Shown here in pieces: positions 16,124 to 24,337 of a stretch of 64,000 nucleotides of DNA (positions are counted from its first letter, which is position 1; every line of letters starts with the position of its first letter). This stretch comes from JAJFUE01 sp039683515 (GTDB lineage: Bacteria; Sumerlaeota; Sumerlaeia; MVZB01), in the NCBI GenBank assembly GCA_039683515.1, contig JBDKRG010000054.1, positions 13,337 to 77,336 of the forward strand, given 5' to 3'. The notes below the pieces were generated by a model, which saw nothing but the letters and a program-made list of their open reading frames with translations, ran no database searches and was not told where the DNA came from. The translations under genes were made by a program, and so were the position numbers.

Positions 16124-17623
16124 TCACTCGCTCTTGGCCGGCTCGTAGATGAAGTACTCGCGCCCGAGGCCCGGGAGGACGGCGCCGCCGACGATCCGGT
16201 AATGCCGTCTCACCGCGTCGGCCATGAGCTCCGTGTAGCGCTCGTAATACGGCCGCGGCGCCGCCAGGTTCTCGCACGTCACGATCCGCGCGAAGCTTTG
16301 CTTCTCGATCATGTGGACGAACGCCGTCTGGTCCCACTTCGCCTCCCGCGCCAGCGTCGTCATGATGAACGGATCGAACAGGATCGGCCGGCCGGCCAGG
16401 AGCGTGAACATCGGCTCCTCGCACATGAGGTCGCCATCGACGCCGCGCAGGTATTGCGTGAGCTCGCCCGCCACGCGCTTGTCCTCGGCGGTCGGCGTCG
16501 GGCTCGAGAACATCTCGCGCTGCCGCGTGACGCACCAGCCCGAATGGATCAGGAGCAGCGCGCAAACGACGATCGCCGCGATGTGGGCCCGGCGCCCCTG
16601 CCCGTTCAGCAATGCCCCCAGGCCCGCGCACAGCCAGATCGCCGTCGCGGCCAGCGGCTCCAGGACGTAATTGGGCGCGGCGCCGACCTTGGCATAGCTC
16701 AGGAGCGAAATCGCGCCGAGGATCGCATAGATGGCCAATGCGCGCCGGTTCGTCGCCCCGCCTTCAGGCGGTTTTTCTCTGCCGCGGACAAGCCGCGCCG
16801 CGATCATCGCGGCCAGCGCCACAACCAAAAACCGGTTGAAGAACCAGATCTCGTTTTTCATCAGGCGCGCCCACCCGCCCCAGTCCATGCGGTTGGCGTT
16901 GTAGGCGACGATGTGGCGCAGGAACTCGCCGCCGCTCGTCCATTCGAGGAACGCGAGCGCCGCGAGCGCGATCCCCAGCATCGGCCCCAGGAACCAGGCC
17001 AGCCGGCGGCGGTCGCCGATCGCGAGCGCGATGGCGCAGGCCGCCGGCGCGAGGATCGCCGTCTGGCGCGTGTAGACGGCCGCCGCCAGCAGCGCGCCGG
17101 CCAGCGCCATCGACCAGCGCCGCTTCGATGAAACAAACGCAAACACCCCGCCGAGCGTGAACGCCAGCGCCGGCATGTCGACGCGCACGAACGCCGACCA
17201 CTGATGGACCTCGTAGCTGACGAGGAACAAAAACGCGGCGAGGATGGCCGGCGCAAGCGCGCGCGTCATCCGGTGGACGATCGCCGCCATCAGCAGCGCC
17301 GCCAGAATGGTCGAGGCGATCGTCAGCCGCCGCCCCAGCGCCAGCGACCACAGCGAAGCCTTCGAGCCGTTCACCCCGGCGTAAATCGCCTGGAACAGCG
17401 GCGGGTAGTTGCCGACGAGGAACGGCGGCCGGTCGATCGGGCCGTAAATGGTCTGTCCCTGGGCGATCGTCATGGCCTGCTCGAGGATGAACCCCTCGGT
17501 CGCGTCGAGCTGGAACGGGTAGGCGAGCGCCCCCGCCCACCGCGTCGCCAAATGCGACGAAAGCGCCGCCAGGACGGCGATCGTGACGGCCATGAGCGTG
17601 TTTGAAATCCAATGAAGGCGCAT
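16124..17623 (-). CDS. polytopic membrane glycosyltransferase-like protein
   Basis: A protein of 499 residues with about ten hydrophobic helices, of the GT-C / DUF2029-like superfamily that transfers sugars from polyprenyl-phosphate donors outside the inner membrane. An acidic first loop (FQLDATEGFILEQAMTIAQG) and PFLVGNYPPLFQ at about residues 70-80 resemble the family's catalytic loop. ATG 17623 is chosen over a GTG at 17638 that lies in a repeat. Between two helices the protein has EKPPEGGATNRR, encoded by the dispersed palindrome at 16748-16776, which probably entered the cytoplasmic loop by insertion. The soluble C-terminal domain (about 380-499) is of unknown function. Confidence 0.82.
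   Translation of the reverse strand: MRLHWISNTLMAVTIAVLAALSSHLATRWAGALAYPFQLDATEGFILEQAMTIAQGQTIYGPIDRPPFLVGNYPPLFQAIYAGVNGSKASLWSLALGRRLTIASTILAALLMAAIVHRMTRALAPAILAAFLFLVSYEVHQWSAFVRVDMPALAFTLGGVFAFVSSKRRWSMALAGALLAAAVYTRQTAILAPAACAIALAIGDRRRLAWFLGPMLGIALAALAFLEWTSGGEFLRHIVAYNANRMDWGGWARLMKNEIWFFNRFLVVALAAMIAARLVRGREKPPEGGATNRRALAIYAILGAISLLSYAKVGAAPNYVLEPLAATAIWLCAGLGALLNGQGRRAHIAAIVVCALLLIHSGWCVTRQREMFSSPTPTAEDKRVAGELTQYLRGVDGDLMCEEPMFTLLAGRPILFDPFIMTTLAREAKWDQTAFVHMIEKQSFARIVTCENLAAPRPYYERYTELMADAVRRHYRIVGGAVLPGLGREYFIYEPAKSE
16748..16776. repeat. dispersed palindrome inside the membrane glycosyltransferase gene
   Basis: GTCGCCCCGCCTTCAGGCGG, same core as the copy in hemY. Read with the gene it encodes PPEGGATN. 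Confidence 0.75.
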
Positions 17624-17633
17624 CAATGTGCAA

Positions 17634-17669
17634 TCCACATTCCGAAATCCGCAATCCGCAATCGATTAC
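17634..17669. repeat. ATTGCGG-type array
   Basis: CCGAAATCCGCAATCCGC followed by AATCG between the truB stop and the next gene. It overlaps the last few bases of truB. Confidence 0.7.
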
Positions 17670-18607
17670 GGTTGGGCAAGGACGCGCAGCGGGCGGAACA
17701 CCATCGCGCTCTCGCCGAGCGCGACGTCGGCCTCGCCGCCGGCCTCGGCCTTCGCGACCGACAGCGCCCGGCCGCGCGTGTTGATGACGAGCACCGGCTG
17801 GCCCGGGTTCAGGATCCCTTCGAACTCCAGGATCTCGCTCGTGCGGAACGAGCAGCCGTTCATGATCGCCGTCTCGGCCTGGGGCTGGATCGTCAGCTTG
17901 GGCAGGTGCCCGAGCGCCTCGGTGATGTTGAGCAGGTGGGCCGGCAGCAGGTCCGGTTCCTGGATGAGCTTGTCGAGCGCGATCGCCTGGTCGATGCCGA
18001 AGCCGCCGACCTGCGTCCGCCGCAGCGCCTCCAGATACGCCCCGCAACCGAGCTCGAGCCCCAGGTCGTGGACCATCGAGCGCACGTACGTCCCCGACCC
18101 GACCCGCGCCAGGAAGTGGACGCGCGGCGCCTCGAAATGCAGCAGCTCGAAGCGCGACACCGTCACCCGGCGCGGCTGCTGCGGCACGACCTCGCCCGCC
18201 CGCGCGTACTCGTACAGCTTGCGCCCCTTGATCTTGATCGCCGAATACGGCGGCGGCAGCTGGAGCACCGACCCGACCTGCCGCTGCATCGCCGTCTCGA
18301 CCTCGACCGAGTTGAACGGGATCGGCCGGTCCTGCTGCGTGATCTCGCCCTCGGCGTCGTAGGTCGAGCTGATCGCCCCCAGCCGCGCCGTGCCGAGATA
18401 AACCTTGTCGAGCCCGTTCAGGAACTGCGCCACGACCGTCGCCGGCCCGATGCACACGACGAGCAGCCCGCTGGCCATCGGGTCCAGCGTCCCGGTGTGG
18501 CCCACGCGGCGCGTCCCCGCGACCCGCCGCACGCGATCGACCACGTCGTGGCTGGTCATGCCCCGGGGCTTGTCGATCAGAATAATGCCGCTTGTCGAGT
18601 CGCTCAT
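17666..18607 (-). CDS. truB: tRNA pseudouridine(55) synthase
   Basis: Isomerises U55 in the T-loop of tRNAs to pseudouridine. ATG 18607 gives 313 residues, the normal length, with AAGGA nine bases upstream; the longer frame adds 39 residues without family support. GIILIDKPRGMTSHDVV and GHTGTLDPMASGLL with catalytic Asp42 are intact, as are KVYLGTARLGAISSTYDAEG and the thumb region. The C-terminal PUA domain ends with AMVFRPLRVLAQ. It is usually found next to rbfA or rpsO; neither is present here. The membrane glycosyltransferase gene starts 42 bases downstream. Confidence 0.96.
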   Translation of the reverse strand: MSDSTSGIILIDKPRGMTSHDVVDRVRRVAGTRRVGHTGTLDPMASGLLVVCIGPATVVAQFLNGLDKVYLGTARLGAISSTYDAEGEITQQDRPIPFNSVEVETAMQRQVGSVLQLPPPYSAIKIKGRKLYEYARAGEVVPQQPRRVTVSRFELLHFEAPRVHFLARVGSGTYVRSMVHDLGLELGCGAYLEALRRTQVGGFGIDQAIALDKLIQEPDLLPAHLLNITEALGHLPKLTIQPQAETAIMNGCSFRTSEILEFEGILNPGQPVLVINTRGRALSVAKAEAGGEADVALGESAMVFRPLRVLAQP

Positions 18608-18938
18608 CCGTGCAATCCTTTTCGGGCCAACAGGGGCCGAGACGATTATCATGGATGAGGGGCCGGTGGTCAAACGCAAACACGGAACTGATGCGTGCCG
18701 AATGCCGAGTGATGAATGAAACACGCGGCTTGATCGACTCGAGGAGCGCGTCGCGCGTTGCCGGCTTCGCCCGCGCCCGGGCCCGTGACCGCCGCCGCCG
18801 GCCGCTTGTGAAAATGCGAACGGAATGGGCTCTTTTCTCCTACTGGCCCAATCGGTTTTGTGTTATAAGTTCCCTATAGCGACACAAGCGGGCCCGCAAA
18901 ATGTTTCCAATTGGAATGTTCATTTGCGGAGGGTCCTC

Positions 18939-19439
18939 ATGAGCAGCCGCGAAAAAGAGAACCTGGTTCTGGCCCTGGGGCGCGACAACGGCGGGGACGA
19001 GGCGGTCGGCCTGATTGCCGCGCGCGAACTGGCCCGCCTCTTCGATCAGAATTTCGATTTCATCGAGAGCTCCGAGGAAGGCGGCTTCCACCTGCTTGAA
19101 ATCATGTCCGGCTACACCCGCGCCCTCCTCCTCGACACCGTCGCCAGCGGCCGCGGCCCCGCCGGCATGGTCTACGAGTACTCGGCCGACGACGTCTGTC
19201 ATGAGGTCGACCCTTCGCCCCACTACGAAGGCCTGTGCGACGTGATCTCGATGGCGCGGCGCTTCGAGATCCCGTTCCCCGTCGAGGTGCGCGTCCTGGC
19301 CATGGAGATCGAGGCGGTTCCCGTCGACGACGATCGACTCAGCACCGACGTCGAAATGGCGATGCCGCGCTACCTGAGCCGTGCGTCGCGAATCCTGGAG
19401 GCCTGGCGAGAATGTCCCTCGCTCAAAAGCATCTCTTAA
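18939..19439 (+). CDS. hydrogenase maturation protease-like protein
   Basis: A protein of 166 residues of the HyaD/HybD family, endopeptidases that cut the C-terminal tail of the large [NiFe]-hydrogenase subunit after nickel insertion. Aligned by eye with HybD, the three nickel-sensing ligands are all kept: Glu21 in GGDEAVG, Asp66 in LLLDTV and His95 in SPHYEGLCDV. GGAGGG lies five bases before ATG 18939; the longer frame from 18825 lacks such a site. No hydrogenase gene is in the window, so the substrate is unknown. A small gene follows after 15 bases and is probably cotranscribed. Confidence 0.85.
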   Translation: MSSREKENLVLALGRDNGGDEAVGLIAARELARLFDQNFDFIESSEEGGFHLLEIMSGYTRALLLDTVASGRGPAGMVYEYSADDVCHEVDPSPHYEGLCDVISMARRFEIPFPVEVRVLAMEIEAVPVDDDRLSTDVEMAMPRYLSRASRILEAWRECPSLKSIS

Positions 19440-19454
19440 AAGGATGGTTTCAAG

Positions 19455-19640
19455 ATGATTCTCGAGCTCAACCCGGAAGAAGCCGAAGACCTGCTGCGCC
19501 TCGTGGAGGCCGCGCTCTCCGATACCCGCGTCGAAGTGCGCCGCACCGACAATCCCGAATGGCACGATCAGCTGGCCGAACACGAGAAAAAGCTCTCGTC
19601 GCTGCGCGATCGTCTCCAGCAGGTCCGGAAGGCGGCCTGA
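19455..19640 (+). CDS. small helical protein of unknown function
   Basis: A 61-residue acidic and basic helix-forming protein: an LNPEEAEDLLRLVEAALSD segment, a short RTDNPEWHD turn and a second helix EKKLSSLRDRLQQV. The pattern of two amphipathic helices with a conserved-looking RTD turn is seen in many short bacterial proteins of unknown role. AAAAGGA lies ten bases before the ATG. Position 15 bases after the maturation-protease-like gene suggests the two are cotranscribed. Confidence 0.7.
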   Translation: MILELNPEEAEDLLRLVEAALSDTRVEVRRTDNPEWHDQLAEHEKKLSSLRDRLQQVRKAA

Positions 19641-19680
19641 CCGCGCAATTTCACGCCCGCAGGAAGGGATCACCCTGATC

Positions 19681-19740
19681 CCGTGCCCTGTCCGTGACCC
19701 GTCCGTGTCCGTCCGTGCAGGTCCGTACGGGTCCGTGCAG
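19681..19740 (+). repeat. GTCCGTG array 1
   Basis: Six to seven units of GTCCGTG with one to four spacer bases, reading on the + strand. Confidence 0.85.
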
Positions 19741-19789
19741 CAACCCAAGCAACCATGCGTTCCCCCCGAGCCCCGGCAGGGGCGAAAAA

Positions 19790-19987
19790 AGCCAGTGTGG
19801 TGTCCCGGAAATTCCTACGGAAATTCCTAAGAATATAGCCCGCTTGAGCGGGCTGAACGGGTTGCCACCGGCTTCAGCCGGTGGTTCAAGGCTTTTTATT
19901 AAATTTTAGCCGGCTTTAGCCGGCTTCTCGTCCCGCGGCTTTAGCCATATCATGATTGAAAGTTATTTCTGGGACACCACACTAGCC
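19790..19987. mobile_element. MITE-like element A with 19-bp terminal inverted repeats
   Basis: Ends AGTGTGGTGTCCCGGAAAT (19794-19812) and ATTTCTGGGACACCACACT (19965-19983) are inverted repeats with one mismatch. AGCC stands directly outside both ends (19790-19793 and 19984-19987), a likely 4-bp target duplication. Inside are three short palindromes: AGCCCGCTTGAGCGGGCT, CCACCGGCTTCAGCCGGTGG and AGCCGGCTTTAGCCGGCT. There is no reading frame, so it would need a transposase from elsewhere. Confidence 0.8.
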
Positions 19988-20011
19988 CTGCGCGTGAGCG
20001 CTGGGAAGCTC

Positions 20012-20345
20012 TGATGAACCGCCCATCCCAATAACCCCGCGATTCGTCGCTTGTCATTCCCCAAATTTTACGGCCCCAGCGGGGCCGGCGCGAGTAGCCC
20101 CCGGCGAAGCGAAGCGCCGCCGGGGGTCAGGATGCAATCGAGCATGCGCCCCGGAGGGGCGCCCGCGACATCAGGCGTGCGGGCGCCCGCTTCGGGGCGC
20201 GATTCCTATTCCACCTTTCACCCCCGGCGGCGCTTCGCTTCGCCGGGGGCTACTTGCGAACACACCTCCGGTGTGTCCAGAGCTGATTGGGCCTTTATTC
20301 GATAAACATTTTGGGGAATGACAAGAGATTCATCGCGGGGTTGCG
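20012..20345. repeat. composite palindromic repeat split by an insertion
   Basis: The left part TGATGAACCGCCCATCCC to CGCGATTCGTCGC (20012-20050) and the right part GATTCATCGCGGGGTT (20327-20342) together form the first hairpin of the repeat found intact at 5482 and 56877. Element B lies between them. Confidence 0.8.
20051..20324. mobile_element. MITE-like element B, almost wholly inverted repeat
   Basis: Perfect 15-bp terminal inverted repeats TTGTCATTCCCCAAA (20051-20065) and TTTGGGGAATGACAA (20310-20324). Inside, 20094-20127 and 20220-20253 are a perfect 34-bp inverted repeat pair, with further GC-rich palindromes between them. GATTC(G/A)TCGC flanks both sides (20041-20050; 20327-20336), probably a 10-bp target duplication with one later change. 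No coding capacity. The strong cruciform potential resembles MITEs or paired REP elements. Confidence 0.85.
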
Positions 20346-20459
20346 AAGCTGCATGATTAAAACAAGCAAGCTTGATTCTGAACCCCGATCCGAAGTCCCA
20401 CCTTTCATCTCCGACTGGCAACGGAATTCGGCATCAGGTAAATTGGGGGTGAGGGTGCC

Positions 20460-21440
20460 ATGATTTACCGCGAGATCCTCACCGCCCAGCCCGTCCTGCC
20501 CGCGCCGATGTGCGGCATCAGCGACTTTGCCCAGCGCGAGGCCTGCCGCGCCGCCGGCGCGCGCTTCACGTTCACGCAGATGGTCTCGGCCGACAGCATC
20601 GTGCGCGACAACCGCCGCAGCATCGACATCCTCGACCTCGACCCCTCCGAGCGCGACGTCATGATCCAGCTTTTCGGCGGCGACCCGGAAAACCTCGCCG
20701 AGGCCGCGCGCCGGATCGAGGCGCTGGGGGCTTCCGTCATCGATCTCAACATGGGCTGCCCCGCCCGCAAGATCAACGTCGGCATGGCCGGCGCCGCGCT
20801 GCTCAAGGACATGCCGCGCGTGGCGCAAATCTTCAAGGCCATGCGCCGGGCCGTCACCGTCCCGCTCACCGTCAAGATGCGCTGGGACTGGGACGAAGGC
20901 GACGGCGTCGCCCTCGAGGCCGCCCGCATGGCCGAGGCCGAGGGGCTCGACGGCGTCACGCTCCACGCCCGCACGCGCCGGCAGGGCTACTCGGGCCAGG
21001 CCGACTGGGAGCTGATCGGCCGGATGGTCGAGGCCGTCTCGATCCCGGTCGTCGGCAACGGCGACATCCGCGAGCCCGCCGACGCCCTCCAGATGCTGCG
21101 CGCCACCGGCTGCGCGGCCGTGATGATCGGCCGCGCCCTGATCGGCGACCCCTGGCTCCTCGGCGAGTGCATCGAGGCCCTCCGCCGCGGCGCCGCCGCC
21201 CCCGGCCGCTCGGGCCTGCCCGACTGGCCCGAGCGCCGCGCCATGATGCTCCGCCATGCACGGCTCCTCTTCGAGCGCCGCGGCCGCCGCGGCCTCCTCC
21301 AATTCCGCAAGCACGCCGTCGGCTACCTGCGCGGCCTCCCCGGCGCCAAGCGCATGCGCGAGCTGCTCATGAAAGTCGAGACGCTCGAGGATTTGGAGCG
21401 GGCCTTGAAAGAGCCCATGGGGCCCATCAACCATGAATGA
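20460..21440 (+). CDS. dus: tRNA-dihydrouridine synthase
   Basis: A flavin enzyme that reduces uridines in the D-loop of tRNA with NADPH. An FMN-binding TIM barrel occupies about residues 1-250 (VLPAPMCGISDFAQREACRA, MIQLFGGDPENLAEAA), with the catalytic acid Cys100 in LNMGCPARKI and VPLTVKMRWDWD, LHARTRRQGYSGQADW, PVVGNGDIREPADA and MIGRALIGDPWLL downstream. The C-terminal helical tRNA-binding domain is complete, for 326 residues in total. It looks most like DusB-type enzymes, but the subtype is not certain from reading alone. The next gene starts eight bases before its stop. Confidence 0.93.
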   Translation: MIYREILTAQPVLPAPMCGISDFAQREACRAAGARFTFTQMVSADSIVRDNRRSIDILDLDPSERDVMIQLFGGDPENLAEAARRIEALGASVIDLNMGCPARKINVGMAGAALLKDMPRVAQIFKAMRRAVTVPLTVKMRWDWDEGDGVALEAARMAEAEGLDGVTLHARTRRQGYSGQADWELIGRMVEAVSIPVVGNGDIREPADALQMLRATGCAAVMIGRALIGDPWLLGECIEALRRGAAAPGRSGLPDWPERRAMMLRHARLLFERRGRRGLLQFRKHAVGYLRGLPGAKRMRELLMKVETLEDLERALKEPMGPINHE

Positions 21441-22464
21441 AAGCCGCCTGACGAGGCTCGAGTGGCGCTGGCTGGCCGGCATTCTGCTGGCGGCGGCCGC
21501 CGCGCGGCTGGCGGTCATCCCCCTTCACGTCTACGCCCCCGACCAGAGCTTCTCGGTCGACTTGGCGCGCATGGGCTGGCTGCAGATGATCAAGACGACG
21601 GCGCAGGACACGCACCCGCCGCTCTACTACGGCCTGCTCAAGGCGTGGTTCTGGCTGGGGCCGGACACGATGCAGTGGGCGCAGGTCCTTTCGGTGTTCA
21701 TCGCCATCCCGGCTCTGCTGGTGATTTTCTTTTTGACCCGCGGCCTGTTCTCGCCGGCGGCCGCATGGGCCGCGCTCGGGTTCGCCTCGTTCATGCCGTA
21801 CCAGATCTACTGGTCGCACGTCGCGCGCAACCACCAGCTCATGGCGCTGGCCGTCCCCCTTTCGGTCTGGACCGGTTACCGCTGGCTCGCGCGGCCGGCG
21901 CGCGCCCGCTGGTGGGCGATGGCCGCGTCGCTGGCGCTGATGGTCAACACCAACTACATCGCCCTGGTGATCCTGCCGGTGTGGGTGCTGGGTTTCTTGA
22001 TCGAGCCGATCCCGTGGCGGCGCCGGTTGCAGCTGATCCTGGCGCCGATCCCCGGCCTGCTCGTTTACGTGCCGTGGATCCCCGTGATGCTCGCCCAGAT
22101 GCACACGCGCGGCAACCCGATCAGCCGCGCCTTCTTTCAGGAGACCGTCTGGCCGTTTTACCTGTTCTTCCACTCGATCTTCGGCCGCATGACGTGTTAT
22201 CAGCCGCCGGTCCCGTGGGCGCTGTTCATGGCGATGGAGTTGGTTTTTGTCCTGATCGCCGTGGCCGGGGCGAGGGCGGTGGGCCGGCGCTGGAGCTTCT
22301 GGGTGTTGATGATCGGCCTGCCGGCGATGCCGGTGGCCGTGGCGTATTTCGCGGATTTTTCGCTCGCCGAGCGCCACATCAACTTCGGCGTCCCGCTGTT
22401 CATGGCCTACTGGGGCGCGAGCGTCGTGGAGGCGTTTCACTGGGCCCGTAACAAATTCAAATGA
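21433..22464 (+). CDS. family 39-like membrane glycosyltransferase
   Basis: A 343-residue protein with about eight membrane helices and the DTHPPLYYGLLKAWFWLGP loop at about residues 56-74, typical of ArnT/PMT-like GT-C enzymes that use polyprenyl-linked sugars; the acidic loop (APDQSFSVDLARMGW) before it is the expected catalytic position. SHVARNHQLMALA is a further family-like segment. It is shorter than full-length ArnT proteins and lacks a large periplasmic domain. It overlaps dus by eight bases, which implies translational coupling without an obvious functional link. Confidence 0.85.
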   Translation: MNESRLTRLEWRWLAGILLAAAAARLAVIPLHVYAPDQSFSVDLARMGWLQMIKTTAQDTHPPLYYGLLKAWFWLGPDTMQWAQVLSVFIAIPALLVIFFLTRGLFSPAAAWAALGFASFMPYQIYWSHVARNHQLMALAVPLSVWTGYRWLARPARARWWAMAASLALMVNTNYIALVILPVWVLGFLIEPIPWRRRLQLILAPIPGLLVYVPWIPVMLAQMHTRGNPISRAFFQETVWPFYLFFHSIFGRMTCYQPPVPWALFMAMELVFVLIAVAGARAVGRRWSFWVLMIGLPAMPVAVAYFADFSLAERHINFGVPLFMAYWGASVVEAFHWARNKFK

Positions 22465-22477
22465 GGTCCGTTTCCAC

Positions 22478-22546
22478 GCAAAAACGCAAAAATGCAAAAA
22501 CGCCAAAGGGAATTTCGACCTTTGGCGTTCCTGCATGGTTTTTTGA
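22478..22546. terminator. bidirectional terminator between converging genes
   Basis: Stem CGCCAAAGG/CCTTTGGCG at 22501-22527. An A-rich array (AAAAACGCAAAAATGC) on the left and a T-rich tract on the right give a U-rich tail on both strands. Confidence 0.75.
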
Positions 22547-22550
22547 TTTT

Positions 22551-23507
22551 TTATAAAAGCAGGTCCTGGTTTTCCTTGAACCACTCGTATTCGCGGCGCA
22601 GGCCTTCCTCGAGGCTGACCTTGGGCTTGAAGCCCATGTCGGTCTGGGCGCGGGTCGTGTCGGCGTAGGTGTGCGTGACGTCGCCGTGCTGGCGCTCGAC
22701 GCGGTTGATCTTGAGCGGCTTGCCCATGATCTTGCCGAGCAGGTCGAGGACCTGGTTGACCGTCACGCGGCTGCCGCCGCCGATGTTGTAGACCCCGCCC
22801 GGGGTCCCGCGCGCCGCGGCCAGCAAATTCGCCTGCACCGCGTCCTCGATGAACGTGAAGTCGCGCGTCTGTTCGCCGTCGCCGTAGAGCGTGATCGGTT
22901 CGTCGCGCATGCCGGCGCGGATGAACTTGTGGAACGCCATGTCGGGCCGCTGCCGCGGGCCGTAGACGGTGAAGTAACGGAGCGAGACGGTCGGCACCTG
23001 GAAGTTGCGCCAGTAGAGGACGGCCAGGTGCTCGGCGGCGAGCTTGGTGACGCCGTACGGCGACATCGGCTGCGGCCGGTGATCCTCGCTCATCGGCAGC
23101 AGGCGCGTCTCGCCGTAGACCGAGCTCGAGCTGGCGTAGACCATGCGGGCCCCGGTCCCCTTCATCGCCTCGAGCAGGTGCTGCGTCGACAGCACGTTCC
23201 ACGTCGTGTAGCACTCGAAGCTGGCGCCCCAGCTGGCGCGCACGCCCGCCTGGGCCGCCTGGTGGTAGACGACCGAGCAGCCGTCCAGGTGCGCCGCCCA
23301 GTCGACCTCCAGGACCGGCTTGCGGATCAGGCGGAAATTTTCGTGTTTCGTCAGCGATGCGAGGTTCCGCTCCTTGATGCGGTTGTCGTAATAATCGGTC
23401 AGGCAGTCGACGCCGATGACCTCGGCCCCCTCGGCGAGCAAATGCCCGGCCAGGGTGGAGCCGACGAAACCGGCGACGCCGGTGACAATAATTTTGGGAG
23501 TGATCAA
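22551..23507 (-). CDS. NAD-dependent sugar epimerase/dehydratase
   Basis: An extended short-chain dehydrogenase of 318 residues, close to UDP-glucose/UDP-glucuronate 4-epimerases. The NAD site TGVAGFVGS is at residues 9-17, the active-site segment SSSSVYG and the YxxxK pair in SPYGVTKLAAEHL are intact, and LRYFTVYGPRQRPDMAF and YGDGEQTRDFTFIEDAV are those of nucleotide-sugar epimerases. The start is TTG at 23507 with AGGAG seven bases upstream; no ATG fits. The exact sugar cannot be told. It probably supplies activated sugars to the glycosyltransferases around it. Confidence 0.9.
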   Translation of the reverse strand: MITPKIIVTGVAGFVGSTLAGHLLAEGAEVIGVDCLTDYYDNRIKERNLASLTKHENFRLIRKPVLEVDWAAHLDGCSVVYHQAAQAGVRASWGASFECYTTWNVLSTQHLLEAMKGTGARMVYASSSSVYGETRLLPMSEDHRPQPMSPYGVTKLAAEHLAVLYWRNFQVPTVSLRYFTVYGPRQRPDMAFHKFIRAGMRDEPITLYGDGEQTRDFTFIEDAVQANLLAAARGTPGGVYNIGGGSRVTVNQVLDLLGKIMGKPLKINRVERQHGDVTHTYADTTRAQTDMGFKPKVSLEEGLRREYEWFKENQDLLL

Positions 23508-23608
23508 CTCATGTCTCCTGCGAGATGGTTCGGGACAAACTGACTGCGCTTTCGCCGGCCCGGTCCTCCCAACCGTCGACGTTAATCAATGCCTTATGCT
23601 TCCAACTG

Positions 23609-24337
23609 TCAACTGCCGCTTTCGAGCTGCGGGATAATCGCCGTGTTGTTGCGCTTGACCGGCTTGGCCTTCTGCGGCTTGGCCTTCTGGGCCGTCGAGC
23701 CCTTGAGCGGGAACTTCTGGATGATCGGCAGCCGGCTCGAGCCCGGCTTCATCTTCATCGACATGCTGGGCGCGCTGCCCTTGCCCGTCTGGGCGAACAT
23801 GATCAGGTCGGCCCGGAATTCCGTGCGGTCGACGTCGGTGTAGCGGTTCACCACCGGGTCGCCGTCGAGGGTCACCTGCTTGGTCGCGACGTTGTAGACG
23901 GCGTTGCGGCCGGTGGCCTTGATGTTGTTGTCGGGGATGTCGATGTGGACGGGGTTGCCCTTGGCGTAGATCTTCTTTTCGGTCTTGACGTAGCGGAAAT
24001 TCTGGCACTTGAGGTTCATCTGGTCGCTCTGGATGTCGACCTGGCCCGACAGGAGCAGGTCGCCGTTGGGGTCGTAGTTCATTTCCTCGAAGACGATCTT
24101 GTCGAAGTCGAAATCGCCGCCGAACGCGTCGTCGAGCGGCGAGCCGCTGTCCGGGGCGGCCGTCTTGGGCCCGGCCGATTCCGCCGCTTCGCCGGTCTGG
24201 GCGGCGGCGGCCCCGGAATCGCCCGACCCCTGCGCGGCCTCGGCCGGCTCGCCGGATTTGTGGTCGGCGGCGGTTGCCGGAACCCAGGCCAGGGCGGCGG
24301 CCACCAGCAGGGCGATCGTCAGTCTTTGTGTATTCAT
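23609..24337 (-). CDS. lptA: LptA/OstA-like LPS transport protein
   Basis: A periplasmic protein of 242 residues. Signal peptide at 1-23 (ALLVAAALAWVPATA), then a long low-complexity linker rich in Ala, Gly, Ser and Pro, then an OstA-type domain at about residues 80-190 with the repeated beta pattern of the LPS bridge (DPNGDLLLSGQVDIQSDQMNL, IYAKGNPVHIDI, NAVYNVATKQVTLDGDPVV). The end is Lys-rich. LptA carries LPS across the periplasm between LptC and LptD. Its ATG overlaps the stop of the LptC-like gene by four bases. lptB, which normally follows, is not here. Confidence 0.85.
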   Translation of the reverse strand: MNTQRLTIALLVAAALAWVPATAADHKSGEPAEAAQGSGDSGAAAAQTGEAAESAGPKTAAPDSGSPLDDAFGGDFDFDKIVFEEMNYDPNGDLLLSGQVDIQSDQMNLKCQNFRYVKTEKKIYAKGNPVHIDIPDNNIKATGRNAVYNVATKQVTLDGDPVVNRYTDVDRTEFRADLIMFAQTGKGSAPSMSMKMKPGSSRLPIIQKFPLKGSTAQKAKPQKAKPVKRNNTAIIPQLESGS

